64,000 nt of DNA from Nocardia nova SH22a (lineage in GTDB: Bacteria > Actinomycetota > Actinomycetes > Mycobacteriales > Mycobacteriaceae), in the NCBI RefSeq assembly GCF_000523235.1, contig NZ_CP006850.1, forward strand, positions 4,092,001-4,156,000. Reading direction: 5' to 3'. A model generated the notes under the pieces. It did no database searches and was not told where the DNA came from. It saw only the letters and a list, made by a program, of their open reading frames with translations. How positions within the stretch are numbered: position 1 is the first letter of the stretch; every line of letters begins with the position of its first letter. Made by a program: the position numbers and the translations under genes. Positions 54,611 to 62,687 of this stretch are shown one piece after another.

Positions 54611-54683
54611 TGGCGCACAGGGCAATACGAGACAGGATCGGCAGTGGCGCGCCGTCCGATCCGATCACTCGAAGGAGTCAGAT

Positions 54684-55550
54684 ATGCCGAATCAGTGGAC
54701 AGTGAGCGTGCTCGGCCTGGGCGCCATGGGACGAGCGCTGGCGACCGCGGCGTTGCGCGGCGGACACCGGGTCCGAGTCTGGAATCGCAGCGGCGGCAAG
54801 GACATCGACCTCGTCGCCGCCGGCGCCCGATCCACCTCGACGGCCGCGGACGCGATCGCCGGCAGCGATCTCGTCATCACCTGCCTGCTCGATCACGCCT
54901 CGGTGCATGCCGTGCTGGACCCGATCACGGACCGGGCCGCAGGCATCGCACTGGTGAACCTGACCACCACCACACCCGGGCAGGCACGAGAACTCGCCGC
55001 ATGGGCGCACGACAGCGACATCGCCTACCTCGACGGCGGCATCATGGCGGTTCCGGACATGATCGGCGGACCGGCCGCCTCGATCCTCTACAGCGGCGAC
55101 GCCGAGGTCCACGACCGAGCCCGAGCGGTGCTCGAACTCTTCGGCGCCGCGGAATACCTGGGCGCCGACCCCGGCCTGGCCGCAACCTACGATTTCGCCC
55201 TGCTGGCGGCGATGTACGCGATGTTCGCCGGATTCGCCCAGGGCGCGGCGATGCTGAGCTCGGCCGGGGTCGGCGCGGCCGCGTTCGCCGAACGGGCGGT
55301 TCCCTGGCTCACCGCGATGACCGGCTCACTGCCCCATCACGCGCAATTGGTCGACAGCGGCGACTACACCACCGACGTGCAGAGCCTGCATTTCAACAAG
55401 GCCGCACTCGACGCGATCGTGCTGGCCGGGCGCGAGGCCGGCGTGGCCGTCGACGTAGTTCGCCCGGTCAAAGCCCTGATCGACGCGCAGATCGCCGATG
55501 GGCACGGCGAGCAGGCTTTCGCCCGGATCGTGGAGAGTCTGCGGGGCTGA
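54684..55550 (+). CDS. NAD(P)-dependent imine-reductase/beta-hydroxyacid-dehydrogenase-like oxidoreductase
   Basis: 288 residues, AAGGAG eight bases before the ATG. The N-terminal Rossmann fold has VLGLGAMGRALATAALRGGH; the later WNRSG suggests NADPH preference. The TTTTPGQARELAAWA strand and GGIMAVPDMIGG replace the usual beta-HAD substrate motif. The C-terminal helical half resembles imine reductases and NAD-binding of 6-phosphogluconate dehydrogenase type. The catalytic Lys of HIBADH is not evident, as in imine reductases. It is controlled by the divergent HxlR gene (inference). Confidence 0.87.
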   Translation: MPNQWTVSVLGLGAMGRALATAALRGGHRVRVWNRSGGKDIDLVAAGARSTSTAADAIAGSDLVITCLLDHASVHAVLDPITDRAAGIALVNLTTTTPGQARELAAWAHDSDIAYLDGGIMAVPDMIGGPAASILYSGDAEVHDRARAVLELFGAAEYLGADPGLAATYDFALLAAMYAMFAGFAQGAAMLSSAGVGAAAFAERAVPWLTAMTGSLPHHAQLVDSGDYTTDVQSLHFNKAALDAIVLAGREAGVAVDVVRPVKALIDAQIADGHGEQAFARIVESLRG

Positions 55551-55661
55551 GCGAGCCGGAGGGCCCTCGCCACCCGCTGACGTGGCAAATATCCCGCATC
55601 TGGCATGACCGAACGCTCGCCACCACCGTCGAACCGCGATTATCCTCGCGGTGTGTCGAAC

Positions 55662-55683
55662 CATCACCGGGCTGCCGGTGATG
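55662..55683. terminator. Hairpin upstream of mihF
   Basis: CATCACCGG / CCGGTGATG pairs with a 4-nt loop, about 110 bp after the oxidoreductase stop and 50 bp before mihF. It may be a terminator or a structured 5' leader. Confidence 0.4.
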
Positions 55684-55732
55684 TTCAATCGGTGCCGTTG
55701 AGGTTCCAGCGAACGAGTGAAAGGTTAGAGAC

Positions 55733-56047
55733 ATGGCACTTCCCACCATGACCGCCGAGCAACGCTCCGAAGCGCTGGCCAAGGCGGCCGCGGTCCGAAA
55801 GGCGCGGTCGGAGCTGATCGAGCAGATCCGTAAAGGCTCGGTCTCCTTGTCCCAGGTGCTCGAGCGAGCCGACAAAGAGGACCTGGTCAAGAAGACGAAG
55901 GTCGCCGCGGTCATCAAAGCCCTGCCCGGCATCGGCCCGGTCAAGGCCGCAAAGCTCATGGACGAGGCCGACATCCCCGTCGACCGCCGCATCGGCGGCC
56001 TGGGCTCCCGTCAGCGTGCCGCACTACTCGAGGCGTTGACGAACTAG
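55733..56047 (+). CDS. mihF: Actinobacterial integration host factor (mIHF)
   Basis: 104 residues with the mIHF sequence plan: an N-terminal long helix (EQRSEALAKAAAVRKARSEL) and a C-terminal helix-two-turn-helix DNA-binding unit (VIKALPGIGPVKAAKLMDEADI, RIGGLG). It is a nucleoid-associated, essential protein in M. tuberculosis that supports site-specific recombination and chromosome organisation. Its AAAGG site precedes the ATG. In many actinobacteria it lies by gmk; here tRNA-Leu follows instead. Confidence 0.96.
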   Translation: MALPTMTAEQRSEALAKAAAVRKARSELIEQIRKGSVSLSQVLERADKEDLVKKTKVAAVIKALPGIGPVKAAKLMDEADIPVDRRIGGLGSRQRAALLEALTN

Positions 56048-56143
56048 CCCTCCGGAAGGCGGCGCTCAGCAGCCCGGGACCTGCACGAACACCCGTGATT
56101 TGGACCTCGCGGATTGATCCGTTAGCCTTGCTGAGCACCACCG

Positions 56144-56229
56144 GTCCGGGTGGCGGAATGGCAGACGCGCTAGCTTGAGGTGCTAGTGCCCTATTAACGG
56201 GCGTGGGGGTTCAAGTCCCCCTCCGGACA
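56144..56229 (+). tRNA. tRNA-Leu (GAG anticodon)
   Basis: 86 nt, complete cloverleaf: acceptor GTCCGGG pairs with TCCGGAC, discriminator A at 56229. The anticodon stem CTAGC/GCTAG encloses loop TTGAGGT (GAG). A long variable arm (GCCC...GGGC) is present, and the T arm is GGGGG TTCAAGT CCCCC. CCA is not encoded. The tRNA is intact. A terminator and a serine recombinase gene follow, so it marks the left edge of the accessory region. Confidence 0.97.
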
Positions 56230-56246
56230 CATCAGTAACTACACAG

Positions 56247-56293
56247 CACCCGCTCTACCTGCGGTTACGCAAGGTAGAGCGGGTGACTTTTTT
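56247..56293 (+). terminator. Rho-independent terminator of tRNA-Leu
   Basis: A perfect 14-bp stem (CACCCGCTCTACCT / AGGTAGAGCGGGTG) with an 11-nt loop is followed by AC and six T. This is the clearest U-tract terminator in the window. Confidence 0.92.
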
Positions 56294-56484
56294 GTCCGGT
56301 TCGACGCAAAACCCCAGGGTGAAAGCGCCTCGCGCCAGGCAAATCCGGCACGGAATCCGAACCTTCTGGGTGGCTGCGTCATTGCCGACCAGCGGTGGCT
56401 GTCCAGATTTGCCGTGGTTACGCCGGAGAATAGGAATGAAGGTCCGAGCGCGATGCTTCAGCCGCTACGCCCAGCCGTTGCGCG

Positions 56485-58014
56485 TTAGATCGATTCGGGT
56501 GGAAAGCACGGGTGCCGCGTTCCAACACCAGTGCCGATCCCACAGGGGCTGGCAGTTGTTTCGGCAACTCGGTCTCCTCGCGGATAACGGATCGCTACAC
56601 CCAGCGCTGCATACAGATCCGCTCTCGCTGCGGGGGCTCCGGCATTGAGAACCGCGTCGATATCCCCGAGAGTATCGATCACAGCGGCGATCTCGGTCAG
56701 GCGCAGCCTGAGTTCCGCGTCGGTGGTCTTCTGCTTCAGCTGTTTCCGTCGTGCCTCGCCATCGTCGGCATTGACCGCCTGCAGCAGCATCGCAAGGGTC
56801 TCGCGCCGGTTCTGCGCGTTGAACAAGCCTGCGAGCCAACGATTCAACGGCCTGACGATATGCGATTCCCGCAGGTTCACCGTTGGCGGATGCTCAGCGC
56901 GCACCACACTTCCCGGCGCGAGAGTCCGCGCAGCACAACGGTAATAGACCGCACCGTGAAGCATCCCCGCCTGCATCCTCCGGTCGCAGTACACACAACG
57001 AATCCGCCCACGCAACACATACTCTCGCGGCATATTCGCTAGGAGATGTTTGGACCGGACGACCCTGTCCGCGTTCGACCGACGAAACCGCGAGACATAT
57101 CCCGCCGCAACATCGTCGGGGTCGAGCAGCTCGTCCTTCTTGAACCAGCGTCCGAACACCGCATATCCGGTGTAGCGCGGATTCTGCAGGATGGCCGCCA
57201 CCGTCGACGCCTGCCACCCGGCCCCGGATCTGTGCGGGTTCTGCTCGGGCCGGTGAGCAGACGGGCACGGGATCCCTTCGCGGTTCAACGCCGCCGCGAT
57301 GGCGCTGGCACCCGCACCGGCGATGTAGTCGCGAAAAATGCGCCGCACCACCGCGGCAGCCGATTCGTCGATCGACAGCAGGCGCAGCCGCAACCCCTGC
57401 GCGGCACGGCTCGGATTCGGATGCGGCTGCCCATCGACGGTCCGATAACCATAGGGCGCTCGGCCACCTTGATGACGGCCCTCATCGAGCACCTGAGCGT
57501 CCATGGCTGCCCGGGTGCGCTGCTGAACATGCTGACGCTCGGACTGACTCATACCCCCGAGCATCGACATCATCATGTTGTGCGCGGTATTCGACGACTC
57601 GTACGGGCCACCCAGCTCTGGTATCCAGATACCGACCCCGTAGGCCTCGAGCCTCGGCGCGATCAAGCTGAACTGACTACCGAACCAGCACCGCTGCCCC
57701 TCCCCCACGACAATCGCCGTCCACCCCCGATGCGGATTCTTCAGATCCGACAACAACCTCGATGCGTTCGGGCGCCTATCCCACGGCACAGACCTCGATT
57801 GCCCTGTGTCGAAATAGATTTCCACGATACGACCCGGTGCCAGCGCCGTCGCGTTGGACAGCTGCCAGTCCCGCGAGGTCTTGGGGTCCTGGTTGTCCTC
57901 GGTCGAACAACGGCCCACGAACCCGAAACGCCGGTCCGGATCGAACTCGTCGTCTTGAACCTGAATGCCGAGCAGATCATCCAACATTTTCCATTCACTG
58001 GGATCGTCGTGCAT
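56485..58014 (-). CDS. Large serine recombinase
   Basis: 509 residues from the ATG at 58014 (AAGGTGAT upstream). The catalytic resolvase domain (about 25-185) has GRCSTEDNQDP (nucleophile Ser) and the MLGGMSQSERQHVQQRTR arm. The recombinase domain (about 190-300) carries GRAPYGYR and ILQNPRYTGYAVFGR. A zinc ribbon (CVYCDRRMQAG then YYRCAAR) is followed by a short coiled coil. It catalyses site-specific integration or excision. The C-terminus is short compared with phage integrases (550-700 residues), so it may be a transposon-type recombinase. Its 3' end lies 190 bp from the tRNA-Leu terminator. Confidence 0.92.
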   Translation of the reverse strand: MHDDPSEWKMLDDLLGIQVQDDEFDPDRRFGFVGRCSTEDNQDPKTSRDWQLSNATALAPGRIVEIYFDTGQSRSVPWDRRPNASRLLSDLKNPHRGWTAIVVGEGQRCWFGSQFSLIAPRLEAYGVGIWIPELGGPYESSNTAHNMMMSMLGGMSQSERQHVQQRTRAAMDAQVLDEGRHQGGRAPYGYRTVDGQPHPNPSRAAQGLRLRLLSIDESAAAVVRRIFRDYIAGAGASAIAAALNREGIPCPSAHRPEQNPHRSGAGWQASTVAAILQNPRYTGYAVFGRWFKKDELLDPDDVAAGYVSRFRRSNADRVVRSKHLLANMPREYVLRGRIRCVYCDRRMQAGMLHGAVYYRCAARTLAPGSVVRAEHPPTVNLRESHIVRPLNRWLAGLFNAQNRRETLAMLLQAVNADDGEARRKQLKQKTTDAELRLRLTEIAAVIDTLGDIDAVLNAGAPAARADLYAALGVAIRYPRGDRVAETTASPCGIGTGVGTRHPCFPPESI

Positions 58015-58730
58015 CAAGATCACCTTTCCCGGCCTGCACGGCCGTAAGATCGTTTTCTCGGCCTGGCGGAGCAATCCTCAGCAGTATCGTCACCACCACC
58101 GGACTCAGGACTGAGGGCTCCCGGCGTCCTCCCAGGTGGCACGCTGCTCGTACCCCGTCGAGCACGACACATCGACCTGTCGCGTCCACACGACTACTCG
58201 ACCTTCCTGTGGCCGAGCGTGATTCGCGACATCATCCTTCAGTGCCCGACTACGACATCGACTGGATCGACGACCGCATGTTCGAGCGGTTGGTTGTCAG
58301 TTCGGCCGTCCATGTGCTCAGAGCCGATGTCCAGGCATTCGACTGGGCTGCCACCACCGGCATCGGTGCCGAGTTCAGCTTCGTAGGCTTGCGAGCCCGC
58401 ACCGAACACACAGCTGCCGACTCCTGAACTCGCTGCAAAGCGAGCGGATTCGTGCAGGATTGGATACGACCGCGTCGATACGGCTGCCGCGACACGATCA
58501 TGTTGGCCGAACAATACCTTCGCATTTCCACGCGCCAGCCACAGTAGGGCTGATTCGCCGCCAACCACCCTGATCGATATTCGATATCCCCCGGTTACGG
58601 CCGCGGACGGCGTGATCGCCGTCCGCTGGCAAGACCGATCCTATGGCGCCGTGCTGCCGTTCTCTCGTGCTTTGGCGCTGAGGTCCTTGTGTCGACTATT
58701 CTGTGAAGATCGAGGGAAGGTGGTGTTCAG
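58015..58730. other. 716 bp without a supported gene
   Basis: A plus-strand frame ending at 58427 has a coding-like stretch (DYDIDWIDDRMFERLVVSSA, from about 58247), but it has no ribosome site and no family. It may be the remains of a gene cut at its 5' end. Minus-strand frames over the same bases look no better. The last 45 bp hold the antitoxin promoter and ribosome site. Confidence 0.4.
58697..58702 (+). promoter_or_regulatory. Candidate -10 box of the antitoxin-toxin unit
   Basis: TATTCT lies 28 bp before the antitoxin ATG, with GGGAAGG at 58714-58720 as ribosome site. A TTGTG about 10 bp upstream is too near to be a standard -35. Confidence 0.35.
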
Positions 58731-58913
58731 ATGACCGAGGGGCAGAAGGTCCAGCGCCGCGTCAAGACAGTCAGAGCGATCCGGCGCAGCACGGAGCTCG
58801 AAGGTTCACGCAGCACCAACGCCACCCGCGCCGACCAGGACGCCTACGCCCGCGGGGCCATCACAGCCGCCGAACTCGGAGAGCGCGTCCGCCGTCGATA
58901 CAACGTCCAGTAA
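58731..58913 (+). CDS. VbhA-like antitoxin of a Fic toxin
   Basis: 60 residues. Residues 20-25 read STELEG, matching the Fic-inhibitory helix motif (S/T)xxxE(G/N), whose Glu blocks ATP binding in Fic active sites. The remainder (RADQDAYARGAITAAELGERVRRRY) is typical of VbhA-type proteins, including the conserved 'G-I-T-A-x-E' turn. It is 13 bp upstream of the Fic gene. The antitoxin is intact although the toxin frame is broken. Confidence 0.82.
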   Translation: MTEGQKVQRRVKTVRAIRRSTELEGSRSTNATRADQDAYARGAITAAELGERVRRRYNVQ

Positions 58914-58926
58914 CCAGCGCAAAGGC

Positions 58927-59563
58927 ATGCCACACCCCTGGGACACGGGCGACCCCGAACGAAACTGGCAAGGATACTTCATCGAGGGCACCAACGTCCT
59001 GAGGAACCGAGTCGGCGCACGCACCGCCGACGCATTGCAAGACGCCGAGAACGACCTTGTCGAGGCGCGTGTCATTGAACTCCGAGAGGATCCGAGCCTC
59101 CTCGGTGAACGCACCTACGATCTCGCATACCTACAGGCCATTCACCGGCAATTCTTTCAAGATGTGTATGACTGGGCAGGAGACCTGCGAACGGTCGGCA
59201 TCGAAAGGCAGTGAATCCTTCTGCCCACCAGGCAGCATCACCCGGCCCATGGATCATGTCGCCACTGAGGTCCACCACCTCCGGCAACTCAGGGATATTC
59301 CCGATGACAACCTTCCACGCACCGTGGCCTACCTCTATGACTACGTGAATTTCGCACACCCATTCCGCGAAGGAAACGGGCGAGCTACCCGAGAGTTCTT
59401 CGACCTCCTCCTAGCCGAACGCGGCACCGGACTCGGCTGGGAAAACACCGACCACGCCGAGCTATACACCGCATGCCACGCCGCACGAGCCGACGGCAGC
59501 CTCGAAGGCTTGATCGCCATGTTCACTGCCATTCTCGACAGTGAACCCGCATACGATTTCTGA
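58927..59563 (+). pseudogene. Fic-domain AMPylase toxin (VbhT-like), frameshifted
   Basis: The first frame (58927-59214, 95 residues) begins PHPWDTGDPERNWQGYFIEG and reaches DWAGDLRTVGIERQ, then stops. The homologous continuation is in the next frame from about 59203 (KGSESFCPPGSI onward) to 59563. It carries a complete FIC motif, HPFREGNGRATRE, with the catalytic His at 59357-59359. One extra base or two missing bases near 59200-59206 explain the break. Fic proteins transfer AMP from ATP to a target such as a gyrase or topoisomerase subunit. A recent loss or an assembly error is possible. Confidence 0.85.
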
Positions 59564-59935
59564 ACGCCCGCAAGTGTTCAGGTGGTGGTCGGCCTGGGCT
59601 CTCGATTGCGCGTGACGGATCCACTATCTCTGTCGAAGCCATCAACCTGCTACGCCGCCTGCGGCGCAGTAGTTTTCGGTTCGGTGGCACCTGTGGAACG
59701 ACCTGTCCGAAACCGACCGCCGCGAAAGCCCCGACACCAATTGGGATTTCTTCGACAGTGGATCATCGCCTCGTTTCAGTGAGGACTTCCAGCTCCCAGA
59801 ACACAGCCGTCGTCGACGCACTCATCGCGTAGCGCCGAGCCGGCGAGACGGCAAAGGGACTGTCGGATTGCCGGCTCTGGCTCACTTCCGGTGGCTGGCT
59901 CGGTCGTCTGACGGCACGATGCCTTGGTGGGTGAG
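59564..59935. other. Intergenic stretch before the ISL3 remnant
   Basis: 372 bp. No intact gene is supported; short frames (for example 59582-59782) have no family features. The left inverted repeat of the ISL3 element should lie at its right end but could not be identified without its partner. Confidence 0.4.
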
Positions 59936-61170
59936 GTGAATGTTGCAGTGGGGCTGGTGTTCTCGGGTTTGTCGACGCTGGCGGCGGTCGACGAGGTTGT
60001 GGATGAGGGTTGCAGGCTTGTGGTACGGGCTCGGACAGCGCCCGGCCCGGCGGTGTGCCGGCGCTAAGGTGAGGGATCGGAGAAAGTCCACAGCTACCAC
60101 CACCGGATCGTCGCCGACCTACCCGTCGACGGTCGCGTGGTGATCGTGCGGGTACGAGTTCGACGGCTGGTTTGCTCGACACCGCAGTGCTGCAGGACTT
60201 TCCGTGAACAGGTTCCCGGCCTGATCGAACGCTATCAACGGCGAACTACCCGGCTGACCGGCCAGGTGCGTTCGATCGTGAAAGAACTAGCCGGCCGGGC
60301 CGCGGTCCGGGTGCTGGCCCCGTTGCCGGTTCGATTGTCCCGGCATACCGCGGTGCGGGTATTGCTGGCGATCCCGCTGCCGGGTCGGCCGGTCCCGCGG
60401 GTGGTCAGCGTGGACGATTTCGCCCTGCGTCGCCGAAACCGTTACGGCACAGCGGTTATCGACGCTATCACTCACGAACGGATCGACGCCCTGGTCGACC
60501 GCCGGTCCGAAACCCTAGAGACATGGTTGCGGAACAACCCCGGCGTCGAGGTCGTCGTCCGCGACGGATCAGCCACCTACGCCGAAGCGATTCGCCGCGC
60601 GCTGCCCGACGCACTGCAGGTCAGCGACCGCTGGCACTTGTGGCACGGCCTAGCTCGATCAGTGCGGGAAGTCGTCGCCGCGCACGGCCGCTGCTGGGCT
60701 GCGGCCGGCCCAAAGCGGCAGACCCCGCGAGACCACCATGCTGGAAAGCTGGCATGCGGTGCACGGTCTGCTCGACCAGGGCGTCGGGCTACTGGACTGC
60801 CCCCGCCGCCTCGGCCTGGCGTTGAACACGGTGAAACGTTATGCCCGCGCACCCGAGCCGGACCAGCTGCGTCGCCCACCGTATTACCGGGCCTGTCTGG
60901 TCGACCCCTACCGGGACCATCTGCGGCAGCGTCGCATCGAGCAGCCTGGAGTTCCGGTCCTGCACCTGTTCCATGAGATCAAAGCCCTCGGCTACACCGG
61001 CAGTTTGAATCTGCTGCACAAATATCTCAACCAGGGGCGCGCCGAGAGCGACCGTATCTGCCCCTCGCCGCGTCGGCTGATGTCGTGGATCATGAGCCGG
61101 CCCACCGACCTTTCCGTGGGGCGCCGAACGCATTTGGACGAACTTGTCGCGGCCTGTCCCGACGGGCATG
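59936..61170 (+). pseudogene. ISL3-family transposase remnant
   Basis: Homology to ISL3/IS1165-type transposases starts at the GTG at 59936 (LVFSGLSTLAAVDEVVDEG). It meets an in-frame TAA at 60065-60067 at the second Cys of the expected zinc finger. It then continues in frame through SEKVHSYHHRIVADLP and the DDE-domain segments VVSVDDFALRRRNRYGT and VVVRDGSATYAEAIRRALPD. The frame shifts by one between about 60700 and 60738, and MLESWHAVHGLLDQGVGLLD continues it until homology ends near LVAACP (about 61160). The C-terminus is missing. Confidence 0.85.
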
Positions 61171-61177
61171 CCACAGG

Positions 61178-62485
61178 TCATCGAACGGTATGCCATTCGG
61201 TGAGTTGCCTCCCCAGTCTGTGTTGTGTGGTGTCGAGGCTTCGGTTGATCGCGATCCACAGCGGAGCGGTGAACCAGGCCAAAGCTGCAGGGCGACGGTG
61301 TGTTCGGGTCCAGGCGAGCAGGCACCACCACACGGCCGGATTCACTGTCCAGGCGACGAGGAATCCGGCCCAGGTGACAGGCCGGTCCGGAAGATATTCC
61401 AGCGACAAGGAGACCATCACCGACAATGCGACGGCCCGGGTGATCGCGGCGACGACCAGGTCGCCGCGTCGCGACCACCCCCGGGTGGGCCGAGTCCAGG
61501 TCAGAAACATCACCGCACACTGAGTCACGAGCATGCCGGCCTGCAGCACGGTGAGCACGAACGCGCCGGCAACCTGGTTCCCGCTGTAGCAGGGAACGCC
61601 ACCGACGACCGCCCCGACAGCCACCTGGACAATCTGTGTCGCGAACACGGCGATCACGGTGGCGACGACAACACGGGGCGTATAAACGAACACGATGCGC
61701 CGAACGCGCGTCCGGCCGCGCCAACCACGTGCTTCGGCAGGCGTCGCGGGGATGTGGGTGCGGCGTTCGGCGTAGTTGCGGAGCTGCTCGCCGATATCCG
61801 CCTCGCCGATCCTGCGGGAGGCGTCGAGCACCTCGGTCTGCAGTCCCCCGACGAGCACCAGGGCGATGACAGCGCCGATGTCGGCAATGACGTTGTGGCC
61901 GGTGCTTTCTCTGCCGGGCGAGCTGATCCAGGTGAGCACACCCAGAACGACCGCAGCGGTGGCCGCGATGCCCGTCGCCCGGGTGAGAAATTGCCGAAAC
62001 AGCATCTGGCCGAGCTGGCTGCGGGCCTCGCTCGGCTGCTCCCCCTTGATCGCCAGCGCGATCACCATCGACCCGCAGAACGCCATCGCCGCCAGGTTGT
62101 AGGTCATGACGATGCCAGCCGAGAAGCGTCCCTGAACAGTGGTCTGCAACTGTGGCCACCACGCGTTCACGCCGAACGGCACCCTCGGCGCCGTATCTCC
62201 GGCGCCGGCGAGCCACGACACGTATGCCATTGCGAGCAGCACCACACCGGCCATCCCGAGCACAGCGAGCTGACGGGCGCGGGCATCAGCACGCAACACG
62301 CGCAGTTCTCGCCGTTCATCATCAGCGACCCGCTCGCCGGACACCTTCGGCGTGGCGGGCACGATCAGACCAGGGTCGGGTGGCACCGCCCAGCGCTGCC
62401 GCCCGCCGGGTTCGCACCGGCGCTGGGCACGCGCTCGTGTGCCGATCAGCACCGCCACCACCAAGTACATGATACGTTCCACCAC
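61178..62485 (-). CDS. Multipass membrane protein of unknown function
   Basis: 435 residues from the GTG at 62485 (GAGGGA upstream). About eight membrane segments are visible, for example at 75-95, 125-145, 170-190, 205-220, 280-305 and 315-340. A basic cytoplasmic region lies between them (AEARGWRGRTRVRR). No catalytic or transport motif is recognised. The 3' end abuts the truncated ISL3 remnant, so the C-terminus may have been altered by the insertion. It diverges from the large unrecognised gene at 62688. Confidence 0.7.
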   Translation of the reverse strand: MVERIMYLVVAVLIGTRARAQRRCEPGGRQRWAVPPDPGLIVPATPKVSGERVADDERRELRVLRADARARQLAVLGMAGVVLLAMAYVSWLAGAGDTAPRVPFGVNAWWPQLQTTVQGRFSAGIVMTYNLAAMAFCGSMVIALAIKGEQPSEARSQLGQMLFRQFLTRATGIAATAAVVLGVLTWISSPGRESTGHNVIADIGAVIALVLVGGLQTEVLDASRRIGEADIGEQLRNYAERRTHIPATPAEARGWRGRTRVRRIVFVYTPRVVVATVIAVFATQIVQVAVGAVVGGVPCYSGNQVAGAFVLTVLQAGMLVTQCAVMFLTWTRPTRGWSRRGDLVVAAITRAVALSVMVSLSLEYLPDRPVTWAGFLVAWTVNPAVWWCLLAWTRTHRRPAALAWFTAPLWIAINRSLDTTQHRLGRQLTEWHTVR

Positions 62486-62674
62486 TTCGAGTCCCTCGTC
62501 CGCTGCCGGTCGGCGTCACTATGGCGCAGACGACCGACAAGAAGGCTCCCACCGCAGATCGCCCTGTGGTCGCCGGCCAGATCACGGCTGGAGGGGCTGT
62601 CGGTGAACCTCTTTCTGTGGCTGCGCAGTTGGCGCGGTGCGAGCGGGTCGGGCGATGGTGTCGTGAGTGGGCAC

Positions 62675-62680
62675 TACCCT
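62675..62680 (+). promoter_or_regulatory. Candidate -10 box of a leaderless transcript
   Basis: TACCCT ends seven bases before the ATG at 62688, and no ribosome site precedes that ATG. This is the usual geometry of leaderless actinobacterial genes. Confidence 0.4.
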
Positions 62681-62687
62681 CGCGGTT

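Noticed and set aside
56144..56229. tRNA-Leu as a tyrosine-integrase target with a duplicated 3' end
   Set aside because: Only one copy of the 3' end was seen and the nearby recombinase is of the serine type, which does not need such duplication.
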